Shown in pieces: positions 23,401-33,900 of a stretch of DNA of 64,000 bases (the first letter of the stretch is position 1; every line of letters begins with the position of its first letter). The stretch comes from Leuctra nigra (lineage: Eukaryota; Arthropoda; Insecta; Plecoptera; Leuctridae). The position numbers and the translations under genes were made by a program. The notes under the pieces are model-generated. The model was not told the DNA's origin. It searched no databases and worked only from the letters and a program-made list of their open reading frames with translations. The DNA lies in assembly GCA_934045905.1 (NCBI GenBank), contig OW203764.1:26090954-26154953 (forward strand), in the 5' to 3' direction.

Positions 23401-26400
23401 CATTCAAGAAACGAATGTAGTGCCTAACGTTTCAAGAAGTTTAATTATAGTAAAGGTCTACAGTAATGTAATCATTGCAGCTAATACAATGACAGCAAAA
23501 TACTTCCATTGGCATCTACAACCTACAAACATAGGTAGCCTACATATTGTTGGCATTTTCATGTAAAATCACAATGGATTGTAGTTGTACCAAAATCCTA
23601 GTACCTAGGTATGCTCTGTCAAGATTCTAAAGATTGTCCTGATATCAGGACAATCATTTTCAATCAATCAGTGTAGGTACTTATAAAAAGATAATAAAAG
23701 TAAAAACCATAAAACTTAAACCCGTAATCCTACCTACTAGGTTATTAAAATTACAATTCATGAAAATTTAACAAACTTTTTCAGAACCCCAATATTTAGG
23801 CTGGGACCCAAAAATCAGATCAGATCTGCATTGAGGTAGCCATGCTGTATTATTTCTATAAGGAACGTTGTCATTTGTCACCTGGGCTGCGAGATACTCA
23901 CACCAGAGAGCTGCGAAGTTTGCGCTGCTTGCCCTGAATGACGATCTGTCCCGTGGCCGAAGCCAGCGAGTTGTTGGTCTGCCGACCGACGGGCTTGAAG
24001 GCACTCGTGTTGGAGTCGACCATACTGTAGACGCTGCCACAGTCCGACATGGACCGACGCTCGGCTCTAGCGCTGCGCGTCTCCTTCATCACGGCCGACA
24101 TCGATGACCTGGAGGACTCTTCTTGCTGGACAACCCTGGAAAATAGCAAAACACATGACTTAGTGCTTCAAGCAAGAAGATAGATTGAACTACAAAAGGT
24201 GTGAATATTTCGAAGTGGGAATACTTCGAAACTCCCAAATTTGAAATGATACAAGTGGTGTGATTCTCTCTTTAAATCACATGTTAAATGTTAAAACGGG
24301 ACCGGTTTCATGGCAGTGGCAGAAACACGTAGTGTAGACTATGGCCATTAACACGTAAAAAGGAACAAATTTACTTTTCTAAGTTAAATTAAGGAGAGCA
24401 AAATGTGGAACTGGAATGTTTCTATCTAAAGAAAGTGATTTCATAATCATATTTGATGATGAACATGAAATTCTTGTGACTGCAGTCGCTATTGATTACT
24501 GTTGTTCAGCAAGTGGTTTTGATACTTTGAAGTTGGTGTTGCAATACAGCAAGGTTCAAGGTTCAAGGTCACTACCAATGTCACCAATGGTACTCGTAAC
24601 TCCAAGGTGATGGCCAACGTATCTTGTTGGCGTGGGTCGTTGTATCCAAAAATTAACTGAATAATTTGTTTCATACCTTAGCCATGTAGGGAATGTTGTA
24701 ATCGTGGTTTTAATGCTTCTAAATTTCCAAGTTCAAAATTTAAAAAAAAATCTGAATTTGACCACAGTGTATCCAATTGTCCATACCTACTCCATATCAA
24801 GTAACATTGTAAACAGACTTCATGATTTAGAGTAGTACCTAATTGAATTAAATAATTGTGAAGGTGAACAATACCCAAGTTAGTTTTGGAACCAAGGAGG
24901 GAAAAGTTTGCAACATTTCTATAATATTATGGCCATGGGCAGTAGGAACTATCAATTCAATTGTAATTAAGATTTAGGACTTTTTATACCGAATTGTATC
25001 CTCTTTCTTGACGACCTTCTCCTCTTCAACCTTCTGTTGTTTGAGCTTCTCAATACGACTGGACTGCCGCCGTGGCTGGAAGTCGAGCATTCGCTTCCTG
25101 TAAATCACACGACACACGTTAACAAACACCTTGGGCTGGCCAACTGCTGCATACAAATCAAGTATGAGCATGACTTATATACAAATCAAGAGGTGCAAGT
25201 ACTTGTGATTTGAAATTACCTCTGAAGACGCTCCTTCTCAGCAAACAGCCTTGGAATCTCCGGAAGAAAGTCTTCCGTCAACGTCCTGTAAAGTGATCGC
25301 TCCGCCTTCGATGTAGAGTTTCGCAACACTTGAGTCACAGTGTTCCAGTCTTGTTCCGTAAAACAAACCACTTGCCAAGTTCCACTACCAAGTTCATCAC
25401 AGTCAGACCCCGAAGAACTCTTAACCCTCTTCTTATGTCGCTGTTTGTCATCTTTTCCCTTCCGTCGTTTCTCTTTGATCTTCTTTCTCTGAGATTTGGA
25501 ATAGCTTTCCTTGTAGAGGCGAGTGCCGTAGAAGTACCAGTAGGCGGAGTTGCTTTCATCGTGGCCCAAAGGAACAACTCGTAAACTGTCAGAGTCCAAG
25601 TTCTTCAGGAGATCTTGGACATCTTCGGCATCCAGACGAAAGTCGCACAACGCGTGCAGAATCTCGACTTTGGATCGTAGAGGAAGGAACTGAAAATCCA
25701 TGTCGGTGTTGAAGGGATTTTCCCGGCCGCATTCCTGTTCATATTAAAACACAATAAGAATATGAAGACACGAATTACATCAAGTCAATAAATATTGTAA
25801 GTATGGCAATGCACAGTATTACAGAATCTTAAATTGCTCTTAAATTTACATCTGGAGAATAAATTGATTAGTCGTCATCATCAAATGCCTAGATAGAAGA
25901 TTGTCATTGTTTCCAATGTCAAGTAATGCATATTATTTAATAATGTAATTCATTGAGCACATAAAATAGGTACACAATTGGTCTGTATTCAACAATCAAG
26001 TAGTTGTTATTTTTAAAGTTTTTTTTATGTTATTTTTTGTAATAACTTGTTGATTAATTTATTTTTTATGAATCATTTAAATAGTCATTTCAAGATCTCT
26101 GGTACCAAGTTTTAAATGTATAATTTAATATAACAAGATGCTAATTAAAAACGTATTTTAGTAATTATACTGCGTTGACCTGTTGCACTTCAGAAAAAGA
26201 GGGTGATTATGAAGGTAGGAAATCAATTAGGTACATAGTAGGTAGGTAGTAGGTAAGTAAGTAGGTTTATTAGAATGTTAGGTAATAAGTAGGTTACGAC
26301 AAAATTTGTAGGTTGTGGTGTCTATTGCTTATTTATGCACACAGCAAGTGGATTTGTGGAAAAGATTACTCAATGACTAGGAACCCACCTGACACTTTTG

Positions 26401-27102
26401 ACGAAACAAACGTCGCAAGAACATTTGGTAATTGAACGTGGAGATGTCATTATTTCCCAAGCATCCGCACAACAACCGGACAATCAATTCCTGGAGCAAA
26501 CTGCTTCCTGCATCTTCTGCTCCATCTGTTAGCAGAGCTTCCTCCAGTTCCTGAGGAGAATATTGAATTAATACTACTTGATGTCAACTAGGTCTTCTGC
26601 TTGGTTCTGCCACATAGCTTAATACCTACCTAGTAGGTAGGTAGATATTACACCCTACCGAAAATGTAGATCACTACAATAGATAGGTATGTAAGATAGA
26701 TATTAAATCATTTAGAATTTACATTAGTAGGCGAGTTTGCGAACGTTTACAATTCATACCTCGATATCAAAGTCCAGTAAATTGAAGGCAGCTCTGAAGA
26801 GGGAGCAAAAGTGGGCAATACTTGGAACCTCCCACCATGACTGAATATCTGCAAACAACAAAAGGATGCATTATAAACAAGAAAGGTTACGTCTGTTGTA
26901 CTCAGAGACACATTTGAAATGTTTTAAGACCACTATAGTTAGATACGAGGGTAAAATAAGATTGAACCTAACCTATATTCATAGGCCTAGAATGGAGTCC
27001 CTCCAAAAGCAAAATGGTACGAAAAAATTATTATTTGGCGCTTTGTAGACCAAAAAGACATTTTATACACTGTACATGATGAATAATATAGTTACCATCC
27101 AT
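11969..27102 (-). CDS. CECR2: CECR2 homologue (Drosophila dikar-type), bromodomain chromatin-remodelling subunit
   Basis: CECR2 proteins pair with ISWI ATPases in a nucleosome-remodelling complex and read acetylated histone tails. My model has 12 coding exons: 27102-27096, 26848-26760, 26550-26389, 25734-25220, 25097-24990, 24135-23902, 21523-21261, 20369-20186, 19544-19208, 17153-16980, 16646-16383, 14455-11969. All junctions are GT-AG and phases join into 1607 codons plus TGA. Residues 1-86 hold the conserved start (SWWEVPSIAHFCSLFRAAF), residues 87-170 the WHIM-like part (LRSKVEILHALCDFRLDAEDV, GTRLYKE), 372-475 the bromodomain. The C-terminal half is low-complexity, Pro/Gln/Met-rich. The first exon (ATG GAT G, 7 nt) is inferred: it restores the phase, gives MDDIQSWWEV, and has an in-frame TGA 18 nt upstream. 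Introns carry several transposons. Gene identity is secure; the exact 5' end is less so. Confidence 0.9.
12811..13616 (-). repeat. CECR2: In-frame nested tandem repeat in CECR2 (14- and 11-residue units)
   Basis: About residues 1060-1327 consist of 20 units plus a stub. Two unit types alternate: KDRMHGIQQDLSLG (14 aa) and KDRMQQDFNLG (11 aa). In the 12850-13250 part they form a higher-order unit of 39 aa (117 bp): 11-mer, then a 14-mer with GIPQDLNLS, then a 14-mer with GIQQDLSLG, repeated at least three times with few base changes. Units toward 13616 are more diverged (RDRIQTMQPDLGIS, KDRLYGMQPNLAMG), so growth has been recent near the 3' side. Every unit keeps a basic [KR]-[DEN]-R start and a Q-[PQ]-[DN] core. 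Confidence 0.92.
14628..16086. mobile_element. 1.46-kb palindromic (foldback) DNA element in CECR2 intron 11, TA target duplication
   Basis: Almost the whole element is an inverted repeat about a centre near 15355. The outermost arms match well (GTGAGGGCTGT... / ...ACAGCCCTCAC) for about 450 bp, including mirrored phrases such as AAGATGTCGGCGGGTAAGCT and AGCTTATCCGCCGACATCTT. TA flanks both ends (14626-27, 16087-88), as in Tc1/mariner-type insertions. The open frames at each end (14269-14790 minus, 15984-16169 plus) are mirror images of each other and show no transposase motif. It lies between CECR2 exons 11 and 12. Confidence 0.8.
17209..17547. mobile_element. pogo/Tigger-like MITE, TA target duplication
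   Basis: Ends CAGTGGAACCTCTTTAGTA and TACTAAAGAGGTTCCACTG are perfect 19-bp inverted repeats, flanked by TA on both sides (17207-08, 17548-49). The CAGT...ACCTC start is typical of pogo/Tigger elements. Its interior is interrupted by the Harbinger-type MITE at 17316-17476. Confidence 0.8.
17316..17476. mobile_element. Harbinger-type MITE, copy 1 (nested in 17209-17547)
   Basis: Ends GGCCGGGTAGGACCAAC and GTTGGTCCTACCCGGCC are inverted repeats. Inner ACTATCGATAGTTA palindromes occur near the arms. Flanks are TTA (17313-15) and TTG (17477-79), one base from a perfect 3-bp duplication. A second copy with a perfect TTA duplication is at 17579-18647. Confidence 0.8.
17619..18522 (+). mobile_element. 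5'-truncated LINE, copy A (RTE-like family), 9-bp target duplication
   Basis: The open frame 17624-18460 encodes the C-terminal part of a LINE reverse transcriptase, beginning just after the YADD box (WAETEEELQEKLNRW) and running through FKYLGS, AVTW, RLRWYGHMKRM and GRPRTKW to an acidic tail and TAG. It aligns by eye along its length with the long LINE at 60.8-64.0 kb. ATTATCGAT is present at 17610-17618 and 18523-18531. A hairpin follows the stop codon at 18467-18483. The frame is intact despite truncation, so the copy is young. Family placement (RTE-like, often annotated as 'craniofacial development protein 2-like') is tentative. Confidence 0.88.
18467..18483 (+). other. LINE 3' hairpin, copy A
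   Basis: GGTGGG, five bases, CCCACC, starting seven bases after the TAG of the LINE frame. A second weaker stem follows (CCGAC AATA GTTGG at 18491-18504). The same layout is found after the stop codon of the other three LINE copies. Confidence 0.75.
19208..19544 (-). CDS. CECR2: CECR2 exon 9 with a three-fold FDK(L/V)R repeat
   Basis: Encodes residues about 521-633. After a Ser-rich start (SGASIASPLSVCSES) come three copies of a 12-13 residue basic unit with the core [PS]-[ED]-F-D-K-[LV]-R followed by two small or polar residues and an Arg pair. The exon ends in the charged run EKEKEEPRPVNNRGRKK and then ALHIATAQTLK before the donor GTGTGT. No domain is recognised; the basic repeat suggests nucleic-acid or chromatin contact, which is inference. 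Confidence 0.8.
19670..19847. mobile_element. hAT-type MITE, 8-bp target duplication with one mismatch
   Basis: Ends CACAGCCGTCTGTTCACTTG and CAAGTGTACAGACGGCTGTG are inverted repeats. Flanks GCCAAAAC (19662-69) and GTCAAAAC (19848-55) match at 7 of 8 bases. Interior is GC-rich with a GGA-repeat. It lies in CECR2 intron 8. Confidence 0.75.
20186..21523 (-). CDS. CECR2: CECR2 exons 7 and 8: bromodomain
   Basis: Exons 21523-21261 and 20369-20186 (intron phase 1, splitting the Glu of N-G-T-E-N-E-Y). The bromodomain shows the WPF shelf, the PRYYSIISKPMDLQRM segment of the ZA loop, and the acetyl-lysine-binding Asn in NCRQYNG. All expected key residues are present, so binding should be intact. 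After helix C (NLESAFQASVDRYLES) the chain becomes acidic then basic (DEEVAIEFPP, SRKKPRS). Confidence 0.92.
20538..20689. mobile_element. Inverted-repeat MITE in CECR2 intron 8
   Basis: The left end GTCATGCAAATATATTCG and right end CGAATATATTTTCATGAC are inverted repeats, extended inward by TTAAACGCT / AGCGTTTA. The right flank is TA; the left is TG, compatible with a mutated TA duplication. The interior has C-rich and G-rich blocks. Confidence 0.6.
22233..22526. repeat. Inverted repeat GAGGCCTCGGTAAGG about 280 bp apart
   Basis: GAGGCCTCGGTAAGG starts at 22233 and its reverse complement CCTTACCGAGGCCTC ends near 22526, within CECR2 intron 6. TAA is adjacent on both sides but with a one-base offset, so this may be a worn MITE. 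No coding content is seen between them. Confidence 0.5.
25220..25734 (-). CDS. CECR2: CECR2 exon 4: WHIM-like region
   Basis: 171 codons plus two bases, joining in phase 0 to exon 3 (QKCQ|ECGRENP). It contains LPLRSKVEILHALCDFRLDA, LRVVPLGHDESNSAYWYFYGTRLYKE, a lysine/arginine-rich linker (KKIKEKRRKGKDDKQRHKKRVK), then W-Q-V-V-C-F-T-E-Q-D-W and YRTLTEDFLPEIPRLF. These blocks in this order mark CECR2 and the related WSTF/ACF1 group; the whole gene structure and the single bromodomain favour CECR2. Confidence 0.9.
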
Positions 27103-27910
27103 TTCCTCCCAGCTTCTGTATCAGATATTAAATAACTTAACAAGAAATGTAAAGAAAGCCATCTAAATGTTCAGTTGTTTTGAATCACCGGAAACAGTTT
27201 CCGTCACTGCGAACAGAAAAGTGAAGTAATCGAACCGATGAACGCCAAGTAGATATTTCTATTTCCGGTGCACTATTCCATTAAATATTAAAATTATTTT
27301 CATAATTTAAGCTCACAATATTTACATTTAGATATAATTGTGAATCGAGAAAAATGTTAAGATGATTTTAATTAACAAATTCTTATTAACTAAAATCAAA
27401 CCCAATATTTTCATACATTTTGTTGTCAAGCTTCATGACGGTGGAATGGGAAAGGAGGGGTGGCGGTGGCGATCAAGGAGAAACTAGGGGTGACCAAAGT
27501 TGTCGTGAAACTGCACTGCGCTGCATTTCAAGGAGTCCTTTGAAGAAGAAGTCGTTCACTTCACTCACTCATTCCACTCAGCTCTTGACAGATACAAGCG
27601 AGTTCATACAGGTGGGTGTAGATATTGTAGAATTAGATTTAAAAAAAAATCAATTGCTCCTGTGAATTAATATTAAATTAGTTACTCTGTTCTATTAGAT
27701 ATGATGATTTAATTATAATAATGTGTCATGTTAATAAAATATTGTGAGCCGGCTTCTGATAAGAGAATAATCAGTGTGCGTGAATCAGCGGCAGATGTTC
27801 AACAAGTGAGATAACTTTCATCTAAATTATTGTCAGATTATTGGTGTTCATTTTCAGTCAAGTACTTACTACTACACAGAACTACTACTACTGCTTAACA
27901 AGCTATTGAA
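27103..27910. promoter_or_regulatory. Shared upstream region between divergent CECR2 and CNDP2 copy A
   Basis: The two start codons face away from each other and are 808 bp apart. On the plus strand a possible non-coding first exon of CNDP2 ends at CATACAG|GTGGGT (27611) and a second begins after TTTTCAG near 27857, directly before the ATG. On the minus strand the CECR2 5' UTR would run through the segment 27103-27260. The part 27420-27610 is locally GC-richer. No TATA box is convincing in either direction, which would fit a divergent housekeeping promoter. Transcription start sites are not visible in the sequence. Confidence 0.5.
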
Positions 27911-30900
27911 ATGGCTGTACCTGCTCCTCTCACAAAGCTGTTCAGGTAAACATTGTCTTTTATTTCTATTATTACTACCAGCCCCGCAATCGTAACTATT
28001 GATAACAGTCAATACTTGGGATCAATCAATACCTAGTAAAAAATAGTATACAAGTCAATAGTCAACATTGATTCGACTAGTAGTCGACACTATTAATGTA
28101 ATTCTCCCATAAAAGTTGTCGATCGACTGTCAATAATTGTTTTACTAATAAAATTCACGGGGCAAGCTAGATAAAATATCGACATTAGGTCTGTGATCCA
28201 TATGCACAATAGAATATGAAATCGCTAACAGGAACGGTTGGCCACTTAGTGACACTAAAGGTACCTACCTAGCGGGTTTCAAGCACAGGATCACTTGAGT
28301 GCAAATAAAGTGACGCTGCACATTTGCAGAACCAAGATCAACCAATGGTTGCTAGTGTGGATTGGGCTTAATATGCAGGCAGTAGGTATATAGTCAAGGA
28401 AACTAGATGGTTCATACTCTATCTCTCTCTGCTCCATATAAAAACATGTTTATGTTATGGGTCAGAGAGAGGCAGAGTATGAACCATCTAGTTTCCCTGA
28501 CTGTACACTGTACCTGAGAATTTTCTTTACTTTTACCGTTTTACGTAGTACTTTGATTTTACATGCTTGCACTTATTTTCCAGGTCTTGTCATGTTTGTG
28601 CCACGAAATTTGAATCCAGTTTGTACTGTACCATTGTCCATTTTGCTGACTGAAAACTGTTTTTAAACTTAATGTTTGATTAATAATGTTGATTTACTTG
28701 GCAGCCACATCGATGCGAACAAGGCGAAGTACATTGCAGCGTTGAAGGAAGCCGTAGCTATCAAGTCCGTGTCAGCATGGCCTGATACCAGACCAGATAT
28801 TATCAAGATGGTTCAGTGGACTCAAGCAAAGCTCAAGGAACTCGGAACAGAAGTTGAACTCTGCGATGTGGGCGAACAGGTATAACCACTGATTTGTCTT
28901 TCACGTAGATTTAACTGTAAAGAACTGCCAAAATAATGGAGCAAGTGGACTCCAGGCAATAACTCTATGGACTTGCAAGAGGTCTCGGGTTCGATTCCCG
29001 CAGCTGTCCTTCTAAACGACCTTCTTTACCTCCTACAAAAGGTAAATGCTGCCAAGATTCAATACGGTCTCTTCACATTGTCCATCCTTCCCTCATCTTC
29101 ATTATTGTTATTATCTCTGGCCCTATCATCTCGATTATTCAATTTGATCCATATTTATCAATGAAATGAGGGCTCACTAACTAGATCTAGATGCCGATTT
29201 AGCATAGATTAGAATAGACAATCCTATTATTTAACCCTTTTGGGTCTCATTTATTTACTACTGGAGCGCTCCACAGGTCGGACTTAGAATGGGCCTATAG
29301 CAGGTGAATTTTACCTCCATGAAGATGAGAGTGATAGTGGGACTTATAATCTTTGTTTTCATTACAATTTTATTTTATATTCACATAAACATAATATGTA
29401 CAGTCACTTTTGATACGTTTTGTGTTTAGTTAATTATTTATTTTATATAGAAAGAAATATAAATAAACAGTTCCAACTTGTTGCATTATTTGCCGCCATC
29501 CCCACCCAGCTCATTATTCACTAGAATTCAGGTCACTAACGTCGCCATCACTATCACAATCACTAACAACATCTTCCTTGAACTTCCCACTATCATTTTC
29601 ATCTTCACTAAATTAATAATTGCTACTAGAATCGTCAAAAACTTCCTCCAAATCATTGCTGCACATTCCTTTCCTATAGGTAGACGCCATATTGGATTAC
29701 TAGCAAAGAAATATTTCGACTTGGTTTGTCAACTTTTTCATGGAATAGGAACAAATAGAATGCTGTGTAACTCGAATGCTCAGTAGATAAAATAGTGCTA
29801 TACTTGTTTATTTCGCTGATAGATAGCGCCACTTGTACGAAATTGTTTAAAAGCAATACAAAATGATGTCGGACCTGTTCCGACATACGGCAAGAACGGG
29901 AAAATAAAAATGTCGGAACCTTTCCGACTTTCGGCCTGAAAGGGTTAAATACCGTTTAGGATGTTTTGTCGAGTGCCGTATAAGAAAGTTTTTTAAAATT
30001 AATATTGACATTGTTGTCTTATTACATGTATTCAATAACTTTTCTACAAATGAAGTAGGTACCTAGGTAGTTAGTGGAGCAGTCGCTCCATGCCAGACTG
30101 GTCGTATGCACATTACATTTTTAAACTTTAAAATAAAAAAATTGGTAGGACTTTAGTATAGGTAGGTATGTACTATGTATCAAGCATAGGCAGGCAAACA
30201 CATTCAAGGACCTATTAAACTTCAAATCTAAAATGTCTTCGGATATACTCCACCATATGAAACCCACTACTCTCGTATTTCAGACTCTGCCGGACGGATC
30301 GAAGTTGAAACTTCCGCCAGTGTTGTTAGGCGTTCTGGGAAAAGATCCAAAGAAGAAGACTGTCTGTGTGTACGGCCATCTTGATGTGCAACCAGCGCTT
30401 ATTGCAGACGGCTGGGACACGGAGCCGTTTGTGCTCACCGAGAAGAATGGAAAACTCTTCGGTCGAGGTTCTAGCGATGACAAGGGTCCAGTACTCGGCT
30501 GGATTCATGCCCTGGAGGGATTCAAAGCTCTCAAACAGGAATTCCCTGTTAACGTGAAGGTAAGCAACTGTCTTCAATGCATTTCTGCTCAAAAATGATT
30601 TTATCTGTACATTCATTTGATGTACACCCCCAAATAATAAACAGTACTCGAAAGAAAATGAATTGACTGATTAAGGTTTGATGGCATAATCCCATGAAGT
30701 CAGTGCTTACGCATTATCTAACTCTTTTAGGTGAGCTCTGATTTCATTGATAATAACAAGGATTGATTGTCAAGGAACCGGCCCAGCAGAGCAGCCAATA
30801 CCTTTTGTACCAAGTACCGTTTATTATTTGGGGGAGTGTACCTAGGTACCTACTACTTTATGCCGAAGTTTTTCTTAGGGTTAGTTTTTCAATGCTCTGC

Positions 30901-33900
30901 TAAATTTTAAACGTTGTTTGTGGATAGGCCTTGATTGCCTAGGCAAAACCAATAATATTCCGTGAATGACCATACCTATTTAGTAGAAGGAATAAAAAAG
31001 AGACATTGCAGCACAAACTTCACATAGGTACATTCTTGTACAGTAAATAGAACCATTTTGGTTAATTTTAACTTTTCAACAAATTGCTAGAGGACCGAGT
31101 TAAAAACTGTCAAATTTCAAAGTGGTGCTAGACTAAGTAATAATAATAATAATAATAATAATCCATCCCTGGTTCCAATTTAATGGGTCAGGGGGTGGGT
31201 ATTCCCACCAACACTAGGGCCGCAGGACTACTGGAGACCGGCTGGCCACGCCTGGCGTCTCCTCCTCTTCTTCCTCCTCTTCTTCTTCCATTTCTATTTG
31301 TTCCACAAATTCCTTCCACCATGTTCTGTCTTCCCACTGTCTCTCAGCCTCCAACTCACTCCACCTTTCTCCTCTCCCCAACACATCCTCCTTGATCAGA
31401 CCAATCCACCTGTCTCTCGGTCGCCCCACTCTCTGTGTTCCCACTGTAGCTGCTTCAAACACCCTCCTTGGCACTCTATTGGTTCCCATCCTCTTCATGT
31501 GGCCGAACCACCTAAGCCTCTCTCTTCCCAGCTTGAACACCAATCTTTCAACCCCAAGCTCTTTTCTTATCTTCCTACTTCGGATCCTATCCATTCTTGT
31601 CACCCCCTTCACACTCCTCAAAAACTTCATCTCAGCTGCCTGTAGCTGGTTCATTTCCTTTCCACCTGCTGACCACGTCACTGCCCCATATGTTAGAATT
31701 GGCAGGAAATACATCTTGTACATAATGATCTTGCAGACTTGTGGAAACTTCTCATTCCACAGCAACTTCCTCACTGCTTGATAAAATGCCTCTGCTTTCT
31801 TTCTTCTTTCTTGTATTTCTCTGTCTACTTTAGCCTTGTTGGTGTGCAGGCTACCCAGATACTTAAACTCTTCCACCTCCTTCAACCATCCCTCTCCAAG
31901 CTTGATCCTAGCATGACCGTGTTTAAGCTTCTTTCTTTCCATGGACATTACTTCGCTCTTCTCTTCACTTATTTTCAAACCCATCTTCTCCGTCTCTTCA
32001 CTCCATTTATTAATCTTTAACTGAACATCCTCCCTAGTTTCTCCCCACACCACCACATCATCCACATAAATCAACGTTTGAGTATCGATCCCCTCATTCG
32101 GCTCTGCTTTCTTCAACAACTCGTCCATTACTATGTTGAACAGTGTTGGTGACAACACACTCCCTTGCCGAAGCCCTTCACTAATACTAAACCATTCCGA
32201 TCTCCCCACTCCCGACTGCACACAACTCACACTGTTCTGATACATACATTTGATCCGCTCAACCAAGTCCTTGGTTGAGCTTGGTCCTTCCTCTCTTCAC
32301 CAAACACTCCCAAACTATTTCCCTTGGCAACCTGTCATACGCCTTCTCCAAGTCCAAGAAAGCCATATGCATTTCCTGCCCCCTCTCCCTCTCTCCTCTC
32401 CTAGACTAGACTAAGTATAATTTGTAATTTAGCTAGTACAAACATAACTATGTAGAGGTACCTACCTGCTGGTACATACCAAAAAGTGAGTATTCTCTCA
32501 AGTAGTAAAACCATGTACTAGGTATGTATTAGTAGCAGACTTCTGTACTAACAGGCGCATAGGAACTACTTTTTTATCATAGGGGGGATTGCACAAACTG
32601 AAGCCAACCACACTCCCGATTGTTGCCCCGCAGGCCTTTTTTCCCGAGTATAAACAATTTAAAAGTGATGGGATGCTACTAGTGATGTAAATCCGTAAAT
32701 TACGAGCCGTAAATTACCCGGTAAATTACCAATTTGTCGTAATTTACAACTTTCTTAAATTACGTAATTTAATGTGTAATTTACAATTGTAAATTACCCG
32801 TAATTTGCTATAAAATACCGTAAATTACACAAACTCAGGCTCATAGGAAGGAACTTTTCATCTTGACAATCCCAAATAACACTCCTAAATCACAGACTAG
32901 AAGGCTATAACTAGTCTGTGCCCATACATAAATGTTGATCAAGAGATCCAAAAATTCACAGATTTATTTGCTCCATTATTAGGTTGAATACTCAAAATTT
33001 TCCTAAGTTTTGCAAAACTAATGGAACAGAGATATTATCGAATTATCCAATGAGACAATATCTCATTTGTCTAACATGATCATCCTCATGAATAAAATGT
33101 AATATTACGTCATTAAACTATGATACCAAAACATAATGGACCACTAGTCATTATCTTGCTATGTGACATCACGAATAAAACAGATGACAGAAGGATGTGG
33201 GTCGTGACCGTCAAGAAGGCTGTGACAGCTAATTAGCTAATGCTAATGGAAAGCAAATTGATCTTCGCTCTTGTTGGCTACTACATACTTGTAGTGCCTG
33301 AATTTTCAGATACCGTACACATAATGTTTGTACATAACTCTGTCATGACATTTGGAAATTATAAAAATTGTAAAACATTGACACAAATTTAGACTATAGG
33401 AGTCAAGAGTTAGGAAGTAACATCAGCCAGTCTGCTGATTAGTGGATTTCCATGGTCTCCGAGTGCTGCGTAGAACGACTCTCTCTGATTTTCCATGACT
33501 TCGTGGAGATAGGCAAATCCTATATCTTGGTGTATGCTCTTCGTCCGGGTGAACATCGGAGTGCGCAGGGCGATCTTGAGGGCCCTGTTCTGCACCCTCT
33601 GCAGCATTGTTCTCGCTCCCGCTGAAGTCCTCTCGTACCACACTGGTGAGGCGTACGTCAGTGTGGGCACGATGACGCTCTGGATAAGAAGCAGCTTGCT
33701 GGTGAGCGGCATGGATTTGCTTTTGAGCAGTGGGAACAGCGCCGCCGTCTTCCCGTTGGCCTTGCTGGCAATCTTCTCAGCGTGGGCCTTCCAGGAGAGC
33801 TTGGCATCCAGGGTGACACCCAGGTAAACATTGCTGGGAGACCAGGAGACATCTGTACCAGAGATGTTTATGGTAGGGGGTTGAAATTTCCGTCGCTTGG

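Noticed and set aside
28935..29010. Functional tRNA gene
   Set aside because: The acceptor stem does not pair and the anticodon arm cannot be formed; only the promoter boxes and T-arm remain.
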